In this document: piece after piece, positions 5,426 through 5,754 of the stretch | Numbering within the stretch: the first letter of the stretch is position 1 | Layout of the letters: each line of letters begins with the position of its first letter | Origin: Bryobacterales bacterium | GTDB lineage: Bacteria; Acidobacteriota; Terriglobia; Bryobacterales; Bryobacteraceae | Reading direction: 5' to 3' | Assembly (NCBI GenBank): GCA_003132865.1 | Contig: PKYZ01000593.1 | Span: 369-6,122 of the forward strand | DNA length: 5,754 nucleotides | Program-made: the position numbers and the translations under genes | The notes under the pieces: generated by a model | The model's input: the letters and a program-made list of their open reading frames with translations, nothing else | Database searches by the model: none | What the model was told of the DNA's origin: nothing

Positions 5426-5754
5426 GCCGGCCGAAGGCCTAGCGGCTGCCGCTTGGCCTTTGAGCGGCGCAGACCCCTGTGCGGGCACTTCTCCGGCGTG
5501 GGCGTGTTCCGTCCAACTGCGCTAGCTGCTAGCCCTCCCGGATTTTGGAGCCGGAGGGCCTCCAGGGGCGTTTCACAAGGGGGCCCTTGTGTGAGAAGCA
5601 CCACGGCCGCCGATAGCAGTGTCATAACTTTATGTTGCCTAGCTATATCTAGCGAGGTCTTCGGCCTCAAACCGACGAGCCCGCCTGCGCGCAGTTCGTA
5701 CGACGGCGCTATTATTGGAATACAAACACTGTGAATCGGAAACCGACGATCATG
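5426..5754. other. Gene-free region rich in short hairpins
   Basis: I see no convincing gene here: the open frames on both strands are short, have low-complexity Pro/Arg composition and resemble no family. Several small inverted repeats are present: ggcc/ggcc around gaa (5429-5439), gccctcc/ggagggc (5532-5538 and 5553-5559), cacaaggg/cccttgtg (5574-5581 and 5584-5591), and gaggtc/ggcctc around ttc (5654-5659 and 5663-5668, one wobble). A locally AT-richer patch covers about 5621-5650. None has a T-tract, so none is a clear terminator. The last three bases are ATG, but no coding sequence follows within the window. Confidence 0.5.

Noticed and set aside
3919..5442. Long + strand open frame of 507 codons covering the rhaT region
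   Set aside because: It overlaps rhaT in another frame, has a very Arg/Pro/His-rich composition typical of a GC-rich shadow frame, and resembles no family. RhaT in the correct frame is unmistakable.
5413..5670. Minus-strand open frame of 85 codons with a short hydrophobic N-terminal stretch
   Set aside because: The hydrophobic run looks a little like a signal peptide, but the rest is Pro/Arg-rich, runs through several hairpins and ends inside a dispersed repeat. I treat it as non-coding.
5720..5733. Resemblance of atacaaacactgtg to atacaaaagctgtg at 30-43 as a possible repeat linking both window ends
   Set aside because: Twelve of 14 bases agree, but the match is short, does not extend, and is plausibly chance in an AT-richer patch.
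5752..5754. Start codon of a further gene at the window end
   Set aside because: An ATG forms the last three bases, but no coding sequence is available and no clear Shine-Dalgarno precedes it.
1..5754. CRISPR array, tRNA, rRNA, insertion sequence or phage attachment site
   Set aside because: No regularly spaced direct repeats, RNA gene hallmarks or transposase-like protein were seen on either strand.

Overview
The window is a GC-rich bacterial segment with four genes, all on the + strand. Its protein content and its short palindromic repeats suggest an Acidobacteriota genome of the Solibacterales/Bryobacterales type. The clues are multiheme cytochromes with the RCxTCH...GCxxCHxGqG module, a RhaT-type transporter, signal peptides ending in LLCAQ, and repeats with a GGCTTnAGCC core. 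This placement is inference: no rRNA or marker gene is present.

Positions 18-3953 are a tightly packed three-gene operon. It encodes (1) a membrane-anchored cytochrome with eight CXXCH heme-c motifs: an N-terminal three-heme module followed by five tandem class-I-like monoheme domains. Next is (2) a lipoprotein that joins an Ig-like domain to a monoheme cytochrome c domain, and (3) an exported protein of unknown function built from two diverged copies of one domain joined by a proline-rich linker. Genes 1 and 2 overlap by ATGA, and genes 2 and 3 overlap by 14 bases, so the three are probably translationally coupled. Together they look like an electron-transfer module outside the cytoplasmic membrane with nine hemes. 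Its electron donor and acceptor are not in the window. The first gene begins inside a perfect 36-base palindrome at the very edge of the window, so its upstream region and exact start are uncertain.

Positions 3954-4234 are intergenic. They hold a REPIN-like pair of inverted repeats, a further palindromic repeat, a plausible sigma70-type promoter, and a leader hairpin that contains the Shine-Dalgarno sequence of the next gene.

Positions 4235-5404 encode a RhaT-family L-rhamnose/H+ symporter with ten predicted membrane segments and an extra hydrophilic loop of about 35 residues. It appears to be a separate transcription unit, unrelated in function to the cytochrome operon.

Positions 5405-5754 hold no gene I can support. 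A palindromic repeat starts directly after the rhaT stop codon, followed by several more short hairpins. The most distinctive feature of the window beyond its genes is this palindromic repeat population. Two copies sit in frame inside coding sequence: one in a cytochrome inter-domain linker and one forming the n-region of the lipoprotein signal peptide.
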